DNA of 54,670 nucleotides from a virus. Below, piece by piece: positions 38,786 through 46,365 of this stretch; within the stretch, counting starts at the first letter, position 1; each line of letters opens with the position of its first letter. Under the pieces are notes generated by a model. It saw only the letters and a list, made by a program, of their open reading frames with translations, ran no database searches and was not told where the DNA came from. The stretch is from the IMG/VR virus record IMGVR_UViG_3300046538_000300, positions 1 through 54,670 of that record; one strand, written 5' to 3'. A program made the position numbers and the translations under genes.

Positions 38786-39105
38786 GGTTCGCAAGCCAAG
38801 ACAACACGGGCCCAGCAGCGAAAGTTGCGCCGCTCTTTAACAACCAGCGCCATTAACGACTACCCGGCCAAACCGGTTAGGTCACTCCCGGCACCATCGG
38901 TGGGAGGCCAGTAAACCGAAGGAAACAGACCGCTGCGCTTGTGAGGCGACCGGCGCCAGATGAAAGCCATTGAGGGGCTCAGTCTGGCGAGGTGATGACC
39001 GAACTGTGCGAATGACCCTGACGGGCGCAGTGAGTGAAAAGACGAGAGATTCACTGAAGCACCTGGGAGACCGGGTGCTTTGGGAATCCACCGGAGGGAC
39101 TACCG
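38786..39105 (+). other. Structured untranslated leader downstream of PL
   Basis: About 320 bases without a convincing gene. It contains a boxA-like element (38831-38842), then several inverted repeats: CCGG-CCAAA-CCGG near 38864; CGCCAGA near 38951 pairing with TCTGGCG near 38982 around an inner AGCC/GGCT stem; and AGCACC pairing with GGGTGCT just before the first gene. It could be an antitermination leader (nut- or put-like). Confidence 0.55.
38831..38842 (+). promoter_or_regulatory. boxA-like antitermination element
   Basis: CGCTCTTTAACA differs by one base from the rrn boxA TGCTCTTTAACA and starts like the lambda boxA. It lies about 45 bases downstream of the PL -10, the place expected of a nut site. 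No N-like gene is obvious nearby. Confidence 0.65.
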
Positions 39106-39324
39106 ATGTTCAACATGGCAACCATGGCGGCCGATGAGTGCCGCACAGACTCACAAGAACGCACCTGGCGCCGCTGGGCTGACAAAACTGGCGAGAAACT
39201 GGGTCGCGACGTGGCTGACGGCTCCGATGACGAAGACTTGCTGCACGACCTGTATCTGGACGGCTGCACCCCGGAAGAGGCTGTGACTGAAATGGTGGCC
39301 CAGCAGGCGCTGGAGGCGGCATGA
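39106..39324 (+). CDS. First gene of the PL operon, hypothetical
   Basis: A 72-residue acidic protein starting MFNMATMAADECRTDSQERT, with WRRWADKTGEKLGRDVADGS and a helical C-terminus (CTPEEAVTEMVAQQALEA). GGAGGG precedes the ATG. First gene after the structured leader; N of lambda would be here, but it lacks an arginine-rich N-terminal motif. Unrecognised. Confidence 0.7.
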   Translation: MFNMATMAADECRTDSQERTWRRWADKTGEKLGRDVADGSDDEDLLHDLYLDGCTPEEAVTEMVAQQALEAA

Positions 39325-39506
39325 ACAAGGTAATTCACGTAACCCTGGCCGGCGAGCGCCAGGTATTCGCCGATGGTGATCTGAATGCCTGTATCCGCGA
39401 GGCGAACAGGATCAACGCTGAGCGCGGCTACGTAAGCGGCGTACACGTGGTCGAGCTGGAAGACGGGCAGCGTATGACTGCGGCCGACTGCAAGGCTGCA
39501 GACTGA
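39321..39506 (+). CDS. 61-residue hypothetical
   Basis: Begins MNKVIHVTLAGERQVFADGD in an ATGA overlap with the previous gene. Small alpha/beta protein with HVVELEDGQRMTAADCKAAD at its end. Unrecognised; coupling supports expression. Confidence 0.7.
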   Translation: MNKVIHVTLAGERQVFADGDLNACIREANRINAERGYVSGVHVVELEDGQRMTAADCKAAD

Positions 39507-39507
39507 A

Positions 39508-39546
39508 GCATCCTCCTGCGCTTTCACAGAGAGCGCAGCGGGATGC
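39508..39546. repeat. Intergenic stem-loop
   Basis: GCATCC pairs with GGATGC and CTGCGCT with AGCGCAG around a TTCACAGAG loop, separated by a small bulge. No T-tract follows, so it is more likely an RNA stability, processing or regulatory element than a terminator. Confidence 0.65.
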
Positions 39547-39639
39547 GGAAGACTTCTGCACCGCGCAATGCGGCCCCCTGCATCAATCATTCAACAGGTA
39601 GCCACTGCCTTCCCAGTGAGCGAGCAATAGGAGATTGCG

Positions 39640-39882
39640 ATGCAAGACTTCCGCAAAAAACCGGTCGTTATTCAGGCCGCTCAGTTCGACGGCACCTTTG
39701 CTTCCGTTGAAAAGATGCAAATCCCGAGCTGCTCGCAAGACCTCGGCAGCAACACGCTGGAGATTGAGACACTCGAAGGCGTGATGACTGCGCAGCCCGG
39801 CGACTGGATCATTCGCGGCGTGAAGGGTGAATTCTACCCCTGCAAACCTGACATCTTCGAAGCAACGTACGACCCCGCCTAA
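39640..39882 (+). CDS. Conserved phage protein of unknown role
   Basis: The 80-residue protein begins MQDFRKKPVVIQAAQFDGTF and ends in PGDWIIRGVKGEFYPCKPD-type sequence; this whole pattern recurs in many phages. It is small, beta-rich and likely cytoplasmic. AGGAG precedes the ATG. No activity is known to me. Confidence 0.8.
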   Translation: MQDFRKKPVVIQAAQFDGTFASVEKMQIPSCSQDLGSNTLEIETLEGVMTAQPGDWIIRGVKGEFYPCKPDIFEATYDPA

Positions 39883-39924
39883 TTCAGCAGCAGTGCCCGC
39901 ACATGCGGAACCCTACCCCATATC

Positions 39925-40001
39925 GACCGCATCAGCAGATGCCAGGCTGGCTTTTCACGCCCAGCTTGGTCACTGGTGCCTGGCATCTGACTAATGCGGT
40001 C
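39925..40001. repeat. Long imperfect inverted repeat in the early operon
   Basis: GACCGCAT (39925-39932) pairs with ATGCGGTC (39994-40001) and AGATGCCAGGC (39937-39947) with GCCTGGCATCT (39978-39988), separated by small internal loops. Inside, a CTGG/CCAG stem surrounds CTTTTCACG. The intergenic gap thus encodes one large RNA hairpin just upstream of the gene at 40025. Confidence 0.75.
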
Positions 40002-40024
40002 ACCAGCTCGCCACGGAGGCGACC

Positions 40025-40255
40025 ATGGACGAATTCCAACGCAGACGTTTCGAAAACCTGCTCGCTCGAGCGCAGAAACCAGAGTTCTCCCTGGTAGCGC
40101 GCGAACTCATTGCCCGCGCATTTGGCTGGATTGAAGGTTTGCTGGAGGGCGATGTTCTCAGCCCCTCCGATTACTCCGATCTGTTCAGAGAAATCGCCCA
40201 TGTTGAGGCTCAGGTCTACGCCAGAACAAATGGCCGCCTGAGCATCGCATCGTGA
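40025..40255 (+). CDS. 76-residue hypothetical
   Basis: A helical protein beginning MDEFQRRRFENLLARAQKPE with AFGWIEGLLEGDVLSPSDYS. GGAGG precedes the ATG, just after the long inverted repeat. Unrecognised early protein; the next gene overlaps its stop. Confidence 0.7.
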   Translation: MDEFQRRRFENLLARAQKPEFSLVARELIARAFGWIEGLLEGDVLSPSDYSDLFREIAHVEAQVYARTNGRLSIAS

Positions 40256-40479
40256 GCACCAGTTACGCGGATAGCGCCCAGGCTCGGCTGATGGATGAGC
40301 GAATGCTCGGTTCATCTGACGGCGGCGCCGGCGACAACTGGTTCGACGATGGCCCCGATCTGTTCAGCCAGCAATGCAACGAGCGCGATGCACAACGCCT
40401 CGCTGCCCTACCCGGCCGCCTGCGCATCGCCATGGGGCAGATGGAGGCGGCTCTCGCCAAGCAAGGAGATTCGGTATGA
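40252..40479 (+). CDS. 75-residue hypothetical
   Basis: GTG start in a GTGA overlap. The product has an acidic, glycine-rich N-terminal half (DGGAGDNWFDDGPDLF) and a helical C-terminus. Unrecognised. Coupled on both sides. Confidence 0.65.
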   Translation: MSTSYADSAQARLMDERMLGSSDGGAGDNWFDDGPDLFSQQCNERDAQRLAALPGRLRIAMGQMEAALAKQGDSV

Positions 40480-40676
40480 CGACTTCACCGGTCAAATCGC
40501 TGATCGACGAGGAGTTGGAAGAAATCAGCGCTCATAACCTGCGTGAGGCATACCGGCTCGCCGAACTCCGCGGCTATTACGGGCCGCCGTTTGAGCAGTA
40601 CGCGGAGCCAGGCTATCGAGGCCGTGTCCTGCAGGTCCTACGCTACCGCGTTCAGCAGCAACAAACCTCGCAGTAA
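40476..40676 (+). CDS. 66-residue hypothetical
   Basis: I chose ATG at 40476 (AGGAG upstream, overlapping the previous stop). The product MTTSPVKSLIDEELEEISAH... is helical with YYGPPFEQYAEPGYRGRV near its end. Unrecognised; followed shortly by recT. Confidence 0.68.
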   Translation: MTTSPVKSLIDEELEEISAHNLREAYRLAELRGYYGPPFEQYAEPGYRGRVLQVLRYRVQQQQTSQ

Positions 40677-40730
40677 CCCCACCCTTTTCAATCGCAGCGC
40701 CCCGGTAACGGCATGGCGCAAGGAGCTTCC

Positions 40731-41618
40731 GTGTCCGCACATAACCCCGCGCCTGTGGCGCACGAGCAACAGCTTCACATCATTCCACACACGGCGACCA
40801 GCACCAGTGCCCTCGTGCTGGACGGCGATAGTTTGGACAAGATGATGCGACTGGCTGACGTCATGGCCACCGGCCGCGCAACCTTGCCAAAGCACTTCAA
40901 CGGAAACTCCGCCGACTGCTTAGCCGTGATCATGCAGTCAATGCAATGGAAGATGAACCCCTTCGCCGTGGCGCAGAAAACGCACCTGGTGAACGGCGTC
41001 CTCGGCTACGAGGCCCAGCTCGTGAACGCCGTAATCACCACCTGCGCGCCAGTCATAGATCGCCTGCATTACGAGTGGTTTGGCGAATGGGAGAAAGTGA
41101 TCGGGAAGTTCACGATCAAGACTGGCGACAAAGGTGAGTACCGCGTTCCCGGCTGGAAGATGTCGGACGAGGAAGGCTTGGGCGTCAAAGTCTGGGCAAC
41201 CTTTCGCGGCGAGGACGAACCTCGTGTGCTGGAACTGCTACTTGCTCAAGCTCGCACCCGCAACAGCACGCTTTGGGCTGACGACCCACGCCAGCAACTG
41301 GCGTATCTCGCAACCAAGCGCTGGTCCCGCCTCTACTGTCCCGACGTCATTCTCGGGGTGTACAGCCCTGACGAGCTGGAGGAAAGCGCCCCGCGCGTTC
41401 GCGACGTCTCCCCGATTCGTGAAGCGGAGGCCGCCGGCCTGCAGCCCTACCCCGACGAAAAGCTCGCCGAAAACCTGCCGAAGTGGCGGAAGTCGGTCGA
41501 CGAGCGCAAGTCCTCGCCCGAGCACCTGATCGCAACTATCAGCAGCAAATACACCCTGAGCGAGCAGCAGATCGAGCAGATCAAGAACCTCGCGCCCATC
41601 GAAGGAGTATCCGAATGA
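40731..41618 (+). CDS. recT: RecT-family single-strand annealing protein
   Basis: I chose GTG at 40731 because AAGGAG lies just upstream; ATG at 40713 has no site. The 295-residue product shows LAVIMQSMQWKMNPFAVAQK and LVNGVLGYEAQLVNAVITTC, hallmark patterns of RecT annealases, plus WATFRGEDEPRVLELLLAQA. It anneals single strands produced by the partner exonuclease, whose ATG overlaps the recT stop. Confidence 0.9.
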   Translation: MSAHNPAPVAHEQQLHIIPHTATSTSALVLDGDSLDKMMRLADVMATGRATLPKHFNGNSADCLAVIMQSMQWKMNPFAVAQKTHLVNGVLGYEAQLVNAVITTCAPVIDRLHYEWFGEWEKVIGKFTIKTGDKGEYRVPGWKMSDEEGLGVKVWATFRGEDEPRVLELLLAQARTRNSTLWADDPRQQLAYLATKRWSRLYCPDVILGVYSPDELEESAPRVRDVSPIREAEAAGLQPYPDEKLAENLPKWRKSVDERKSSPEHLIATISSKYTLSEQQIEQIKNLAPIEGVSE

Positions 41619-43270
41619 AGATCCACAACGTAGCTCAGGGCAGCGCTGAATGGCACGCCCTCCGGGCCAAGTACTTCACCGCCTCCGAAGCCCCGGCAAT
41701 GATGGGCGCTTCGAAGTATCAAAGCCGCACCGATCTGCTGACCGCGAAGAAAACCGGCATCACGCCGGAGGTAACGCCGAATCAGCAGCGCATCTTCGAC
41801 AAAGGCCACGCCACCGAAGCATCGGCCCGCCCCTTGGTTGAGGTGAAGATCGGCGAGGAGCTCTACCCAATCGTCGGTACCAGCGGCAACCTGTTGGCCT
41901 CGATGGACGGTGCGACGATGCTCGGCGATACCCTGTTCGAGCACAAACTCTGGAATGAGTCTCTCGTCGCCCAGGTGCGCGCCGAAGAGCTCGACCCGCA
42001 TTACTACTGGCAGCTTGAGCAGCAGCTGCTGGTGAGCGGCGCAGAACGTGTGATCTTTGTCTGCTCCGACGGCACGGAGCAAAACTTCGTTTCGATGGAG
42101 TATCGCGCCGTCGCTGGGCGTGCTGAGCAACTAGTCGAAGGGTGGAAGCAGTTCGAGGCAGATCTGGCCGGGCACTCGCCGGCTGAGGTTGCAGCCGATG
42201 TGGTTGGCAGCTCACCGGATAGCCTTCCTGCACTGCGCATCGAAGTAACTGGCATGGTCACCGCCAGCAACCTTGAGCAGTTCAAGGCGCACTCGCTTGC
42301 GGTAATTGGCGCCATCAACACCGACCTGCAGACCGACCAGCATTTCGCGGACGCTGACAAAACGGTGAAGTGGTGCGGTGACGTCGAATCGAAACTCGCA
42401 GCGGCTAAACAGCACGCGCTGAGCCAAACAGAATCAATCGACCTGCTGTTCCGCACCATCGACCAGATCAGCGAGCAGACTCGGGCAAAGCGCCTAGAGC
42501 TCGAAAAGCTGGTCAAGGCTCGCAAGGTAGCCATTCGCGACGAGATCGTTATGACTGCGCAGTCTGCGCTGAGACTGCACATCGACCAAATCAATGCATC
42601 GCTGGGCGGCCGAGTTTTGCTGCCTCAGGTTGCAGCTGACTTTGCCGGTGCCATCAAGGGCAAGAAGTCCATCGCCAGCCTGCGTGATGCAGCCAGCAGC
42701 GAGCTGGCCCGCGCGAAGATCGACGCCAGCCAAAAGGCCGACGCGATCCGCCTCAACCTCGCCAGTCTGGCTGAATTGGCCGTCGACCATAACTTCCTGT
42801 TCAACGACATTCAGCAGTTGGTCATGAAGGCAAACGATGACCTGGTGACTTTGATCAAGGTCCGCATCGACGAGCACAAGAAAGCTGAGGAAGATCGGTT
42901 GGAGAAACAGCGCCAGCAGATCCGCGAGGAAGAAGCGAAGAAGCTCGCCGATGCTGAAGCCGCGAAGGTTGCTGAGCAAAATAAAGCCGCTGAGCAAGCG
43001 GCGCCCGCCCCATCGGCTTCGACGCCAACGCCCAAACCCCAACCTGCTGCACGGGTATCGACGGTCGCGCCATCAGCCAAAGTGCCGCCGAAGCCGACGA
43101 AGATGGAAGCCCATGTGCCAGACCTGTCAGTCCTGGTCAAAGCCGTCTACGAAGGCCGGGCGCCAATTTCGGTGCTCACCGTTAACTGGGGCGCGCTCGA
43201 CGACCTCGTTCACATCCACGGCGAAGCGTTCAGCATGGACGGAGTGGTCCTGCAGCAGGTGGCAGCATGA
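41615..43270 (+). CDS. YqaJ-type exonuclease fused to a coiled-coil region
   Basis: The 551-residue protein has an N-terminal YqaJ/lambda-exonuclease-like nuclease domain (about residues 1-190): GSAEWHALRAKYFTASEAPA, FDKGHATEASARP, SMDGATM and EHKLW carry the expected acidic and lysine metal-site residues. The remaining 350 residues are helical and coiled coil (EEAKKLADAEAAKVAEQNKA), with an Ala/Pro linker and a small C-terminal globular region. Typical phage YqaJ enzymes are 200-350 residues, so the extension is notable. It partners RecT in recombination. Confidence 0.87.
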   Translation: MKIHNVAQGSAEWHALRAKYFTASEAPAMMGASKYQSRTDLLTAKKTGITPEVTPNQQRIFDKGHATEASARPLVEVKIGEELYPIVGTSGNLLASMDGATMLGDTLFEHKLWNESLVAQVRAEELDPHYYWQLEQQLLVSGAERVIFVCSDGTEQNFVSMEYRAVAGRAEQLVEGWKQFEADLAGHSPAEVAADVVGSSPDSLPALRIEVTGMVTASNLEQFKAHSLAVIGAINTDLQTDQHFADADKTVKWCGDVESKLAAAKQHALSQTESIDLLFRTIDQISEQTRAKRLELEKLVKARKVAIRDEIVMTAQSALRLHIDQINASLGGRVLLPQVAADFAGAIKGKKSIASLRDAASSELARAKIDASQKADAIRLNLASLAELAVDHNFLFNDIQQLVMKANDDLVTLIKVRIDEHKKAEEDRLEKQRQQIREEEAKKLADAEAAKVAEQNKAAEQAAPAPSASTPTPKPQPAARVSTVAPSAKVPPKPTKMEAHVPDLSVLVKAVYEGRAPISVLTVNWGALDDLVHIHGEAFSMDGVVLQQVAA

Positions 43271-43881
43271 TCAGCCTCGAATTGAGCATGGTCCGCCACA
43301 ACCAGCCGAAGTCGGCAGAACTGGCCGCCGCGATGGATGAGTACCTTCGCCGCGGCGGCCAAGTGTCTGAGGTTGCAGGGCCTATTCCGGCTCCACGGCC
43401 ATACGGGTACCGCACGGCTCCCGCGCCGATCGCATCACCAGACCGTAAGCCGCTTCCGCCACGCCGAAGCAAGAAGGAAACGATGCAGCGCCTGCGCATT
43501 GTCCCGGACATCGAGGAGGCGCAGGCCAAGCCGGTGAAAACGAAAGCGCCGCCGGCTGACCTGGATCGGGTCCGCGGGCTGGCAAAGACTCTGTCGCAGG
43601 GCGAAGTCGCCGAACTCACCGGTATCAGCCGCAAGCAGCTCTACACCTTGGCGCGGGCTTACGGTTTCGAGTTCCAACTGGCTGCAGCTGGCGGCGCCGC
43701 GAACCTGGTGCACAACCAGAGCGACCCAGTCAAAGATGCCAAGAACGTGGAACGCATCAAAGCGCTTCGCGATATCGGTGCCAGCCAGCGCAAGGCCGCC
43801 CAGCACATGGGCATCAGCACCAAGTATTTCCGCAGGCTCGTTCGCGATCACAAGATCGAATACCCGGCGGCCAAACGGTGA
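43267..43881 (+). CDS. Protein with two helix-turn-helix motifs
   Basis: The 204-residue protein has a proline-rich N-terminal region (APRPYGYRTAPAPIASPDRK) and two HTH-like units in its C-terminal half: LSQGEVAELTGISRKQLYTL and GASQRKAAQHMGISTKYFRR. It likely binds DNA at paired sites. Starts in an ATGA overlap with the exonuclease. No named family recognised; a regulator of the early operon is one possibility. Confidence 0.78.
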   Translation: MISLELSMVRHNQPKSAELAAAMDEYLRRGGQVSEVAGPIPAPRPYGYRTAPAPIASPDRKPLPPRRSKKETMQRLRIVPDIEEAQAKPVKTKAPPADLDRVRGLAKTLSQGEVAELTGISRKQLYTLARAYGFEFQLAAAGGAANLVHNQSDPVKDAKNVERIKALRDIGASQRKAAQHMGISTKYFRRLVRDHKIEYPAAKR

Positions 43882-43980
43882 AGCGCATTTTCAAGGCGCC
43901 TCAGCAGCGCAAGCGCAATCCACAACACCACCTCCCACCGAGCGGGCTTTCTTATCCTGACTCTCGTTACCAGCTACCAG

Positions 43981-44181
43981 ATGACCATGGAAGACGCTCT
44001 GCTAGCCATGCTCCTGGCGTATCGAATCCACGGAACGGATGCAGCAATCAAAGCGACTGCGCATCGTGTCCGGGACAAGGTGCGGATCGGTTGCAGACCG
44101 GCCATCAACAACGTGATCCGCTGCCGGTCTCAGCTGGAGTGGGCGAAAAATCTCTATGAGGATGAAGAGTCATGGCGATGA
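43981..44181 (+). CDS. 66-residue hypothetical
   Basis: Begins MTMEDALLAMLLAYRIHGTD and is basic and helical, with VRDKVRIGCRPAINNVIRCR. An ATG two codons in (43987) is also possible; neither has a strong site. A competing frame from 43878 reads as low-complexity and is not listed. Its 3' end overlaps the next gene. Confidence 0.6.
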   Translation: MTMEDALLAMLLAYRIHGTDAAIKATAHRVRDKVRIGCRPAINNVIRCRSQLEWAKNLYEDEESWR

Positions 44182-44483
44182 CCCAGCAGCAGCGCGACGA
44201 GAAGACCGCGCTCAAGAGGAAGGCGTACGGCGAAGAGGAATTGCGGCTACGTGTACGGCCAGGCACGAAGCAGGCGCTCGCCGAACTGATGGCCTGGGCA
44301 GAGATCGAGGAGCAAGGTGAAGCGCTGACGCTGATGATTCATCATCTTCACGGTCTAGGGCCTGATCGGGCCCTGCGGCTGCTTGAGGTTCCGCGCCACG
44401 AAATTACCGTGTCGCCAGTTGTGGCGCGCAAATTGGAGATTGCCTATCAGCGGGAAGCGTTACGTATAGGTCGGGATGACTGA
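44172..44483 (+). CDS. 103-residue basic hypothetical
   Basis: The product, MAMTQQQRDEKTALKRKAYG..., has a short beta strand (EELRLRVRPGTKQALAELMA) followed by helices, reminiscent of ribbon-helix-helix proteins. It may be a small DNA-binding protein; not certain. It runs convergently into the minus-strand gene 44484-44726, with abutting stops. Confidence 0.68.
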   Translation: MAMTQQQRDEKTALKRKAYGEEELRLRVRPGTKQALAELMAWAEIEEQGEALTLMIHHLHGLGPDRALRLLEVPRHEITVSPVVARKLEIAYQREALRIGRDD

Positions 44484-44726
44484 CTATTCCGGTCCAAGTA
44501 TCCGGTCAATTTCATTTTCTGCGAGCTTTTTACCCTTGGCGACGGCTTCATCGAAGCTTCCATAAATCGCCTTTTCGCGAGAGAACAGGACTGGGTTGTC
44601 TTCATGCTTGACGCTGATCCTCAACCCCTTCGGCACCGGATCATCTGGCGACCCCCACTGAAAATCAATCTTTGCTGGAACGCCGCGATACTCGTGATCT
44701 ACAGGCCACGGTCTGTCGACAATCAT
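44484..44726 (-). CDS. 80-residue hypothetical on the opposite strand
   Basis: I chose ATG at 44726 (GGAGTG upstream) rather than the long frame that overlaps 44835-45362. The product, MIVDRPWPVDHEYRGVPAKI..., ends in a helix (SFDEAVAKGKKLAENEIDRI). It is transcribed against the early operon between two plus genes, so it may be a moron. Family unrecognised. Confidence 0.68.
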   Translation of the reverse strand: MIVDRPWPVDHEYRGVPAKIDFQWGSPDDPVPKGLRISVKHEDNPVLFSREKAIYGSFDEAVAKGKKLAENEIDRILGPE

Positions 44727-44834
44727 GATGATTTCACTCCTTGACCCGGCCCCATGCCGGTCACCACGTATAGCCCACCAACAACCTATTCGCCACCGAT
44801 CTTTCGGAGGCTTGATTCTGCATGGAGCATTGCC

Positions 44835-45362
44835 ATGAGTGAATTCCAAATCAGCGAGGCTCAGCTGGGCCTGCTGTGGCACACGCTGGGGATTCGGCCA
44901 GAGAGTCGCTATCACCGGGCGGTGTCTCGCAATTACTTCCTGACCAGCCCAGGTTGCAACGACGCCAATAACTTGGACGTGCTGGTCGCGCAAGGCCTGA
45001 TGAAATGCGGTAAGCCGCCGGCGTTCTGCGATCAGACCGAAGTTGTCTACCGCACAACTGATAAGGGCGAGATCTTGGCGCTGCGCAATATGCCGCCACT
45101 CCCCAAGCTTACGAAGTATCAACAGTATCTGGACGAAGATATCGATTGCTCTTTTGCGGTGTGGTTGGGTATCGAAAAGCCAAAGCTCGAGCATCGCGGA
45201 ACGAGTTGGTGGAGCAAGGATCGGCAGTTCAGGTTCAAGACCAGTCGGGCCGCGGGCGATTGGTGCACGACGCAAAAGGATGCGAAGGCCAGCTATAAAG
45301 CGGCGCTGAAGACCTCGCCCAAGCCTGGGCGGAGCGGGCAAGCCTGTTACAGCGAATTCTGA
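44835..45362 (+). CDS. 175-residue hypothetical
   Basis: ATG at 44835 follows GGAG. The N-terminal 80 residues (MSEFQISEAQLGLLWHTLGI..., VYRTTDKGEILALRN) resemble a winged-helix repeated in many phage early proteins; the C-terminal part has WWSKDRQFRFKTSRAAGDWC. No activity recognised. Confidence 0.75.
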   Translation: MSEFQISEAQLGLLWHTLGIRPESRYHRAVSRNYFLTSPGCNDANNLDVLVAQGLMKCGKPPAFCDQTEVVYRTTDKGEILALRNMPPLPKLTKYQQYLDEDIDCSFAVWLGIEKPKLEHRGTSWWSKDRQFRFKTSRAAGDWCTTQKDAKASYKAALKTSPKPGRSGQACYSEF

Positions 45363-45389
45363 TCACACCAGCGTATCAGCCGCCAGACC

Positions 45390-45668
45390 TCATCCTTCGC
45401 TCTCTCGGTGCTTGGAAATATTGCGATACCCTCCCTGCACCATGCGGCTTAGCTGGTATTCCTCCCGGATCTGCGCAATGAGGTCGGAAATAAACCTGAT
45501 AGACGTCAGGTCGGACACCGGGATACCTGGCACCGTCATGCCAATCTCATGGGTATCGGGATCGATCAATTGAATTGTCATGACTCTCGTCGGGGAAATG
45601 CTGCAAATGCATTTCACTGGCAAAAAACCTGACTCGACGATGTGTCGCAGCTCCAAATCGGAAATCAT
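45390..45668 (-). CDS. DUF1652-family protein
   Basis: I chose ATG at 45668 (MISDLELRHIVESGFLPVKC). The 92-residue sequence matches the small Pseudomonas DUF1652 family in memory, with two cysteines in VKCICSISP and a helical C-terminus. It is minus-strand within the plus-strand operon. Function unknown. Confidence 0.78.
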   Translation of the reverse strand: MISDLELRHIVESGFLPVKCICSISPTRVMTIQLIDPDTHEIGMTVPGIPVSDLTSIRFISDLIAQIREEYQLSRMVQGGYRNISKHRESEG

Positions 45669-45832
45669 CTCTGTGCCCTTAATGCGTGGGTGTATAGAGA
45701 CGACAAAACCCGCCACTTGGCATTCGCCCTAATGGACGAGTGGTCAGAAATTACCAGACGAGCCAACCATGCCGGCCTAATCACACCAGCGCATCAGCCG
45801 CCACTTCAATAGCAATTACAGCTTGAGCGACA

Positions 45833-46033
45833 TCATTTGCGCAATGCAAGGTGCTGAGACAGACCCTTCACGGTCCTGTAGGCCACGCCTCGATATTGCT
45901 CAACGTCTGGCAGCTCTGCAATAAGGTGCGCCGCTCCATCGCATAGCGCCTCAATATGAATACCCTGATCTTTCGCCGTCATTAGCACAGCGACCAGTGC
46001 AATCTCAAGCGCGCGTTCTTTGCTCTCCGCCAT
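45833..46033 (-). CDS. Small helical protein, paralogue of 46094-46303
   Basis: A 66-residue protein starting MAESKERALEIALVAVLMTA; AAAGGAGGA precedes the ATG. Its first 35 residues align with the adjacent gene 46094-46303 (ALEIALVAVL versus ALSIALEAVL), so the two are tandem paralogues. Predicted helical bundle; function unknown. Confidence 0.72.
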   Translation of the reverse strand: MAESKERALEIALVAVLMTAKDQGIHIEALCDGAAHLIAELPDVEQYRGVAYRTVKGLSQHLALRK

Positions 46034-46093
46034 CGCTCATCCTCCTTTGGCAAAGAAATGAGCGTAGGCGAACTGTCGGCTGAACACACTGAT

Positions 46094-46303
46094 TTACTCA
46101 TTTTCGCCAAAGTCGAGCGCATCAACGGCTACCTCGATTTCTCTGATAGCCGCAGCTTCAGACGGCGATACGCTCTTAGGCAGAAGCGTCAGCGACCCAA
46201 TTGCCTGCTCGCAAAGCTCATCGACATCAACGTGAAGCTCGCGCGCTGCGTTCAGTACGGCTTCAAGCGCGATAGATAGCGCCAATTCCCGGTTCTCGCT
46301 CAT
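46094..46303 (-). CDS. Small helical protein, paralogue of 45833-46033
   Basis: I chose ATG at 46303 (GGAAGGGAAAAGGTC upstream). The 69-residue product MSENRELALSIALEAVLNAA... matches its downstream neighbour in the N-terminal half and diverges afterward. It diverges from the methyltransferase gene at 46366. Function unknown. Confidence 0.72.
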   Translation of the reverse strand: MSENRELALSIALEAVLNAARELHVDVDELCEQAIGSLTLLPKSVSPSEAAAIREIEVAVDALDFGENE

Positions 46304-46365
46304 GACCTTTTCCCTTCCTGTGGAGAGGTAAGCGTAGGCCATTCCCAACCGCATGGAATCGAACC

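Noticed and set aside
43878-44159. GTG-started frame overlapping the 66-residue gene at 43981
   Set aside because: Although it begins in a GTGA overlap, its composition (Gln/Pro/Arg/Ser-rich) looks like an out-of-frame reading. The 43981 frame looks more protein-like.
44727-45341. Upstream extension of the minus-strand gene ending at 44484
   Set aside because: It would run antisense through 44835-45362; the ATG at 44726 with its own ribosome site explains the gene better.
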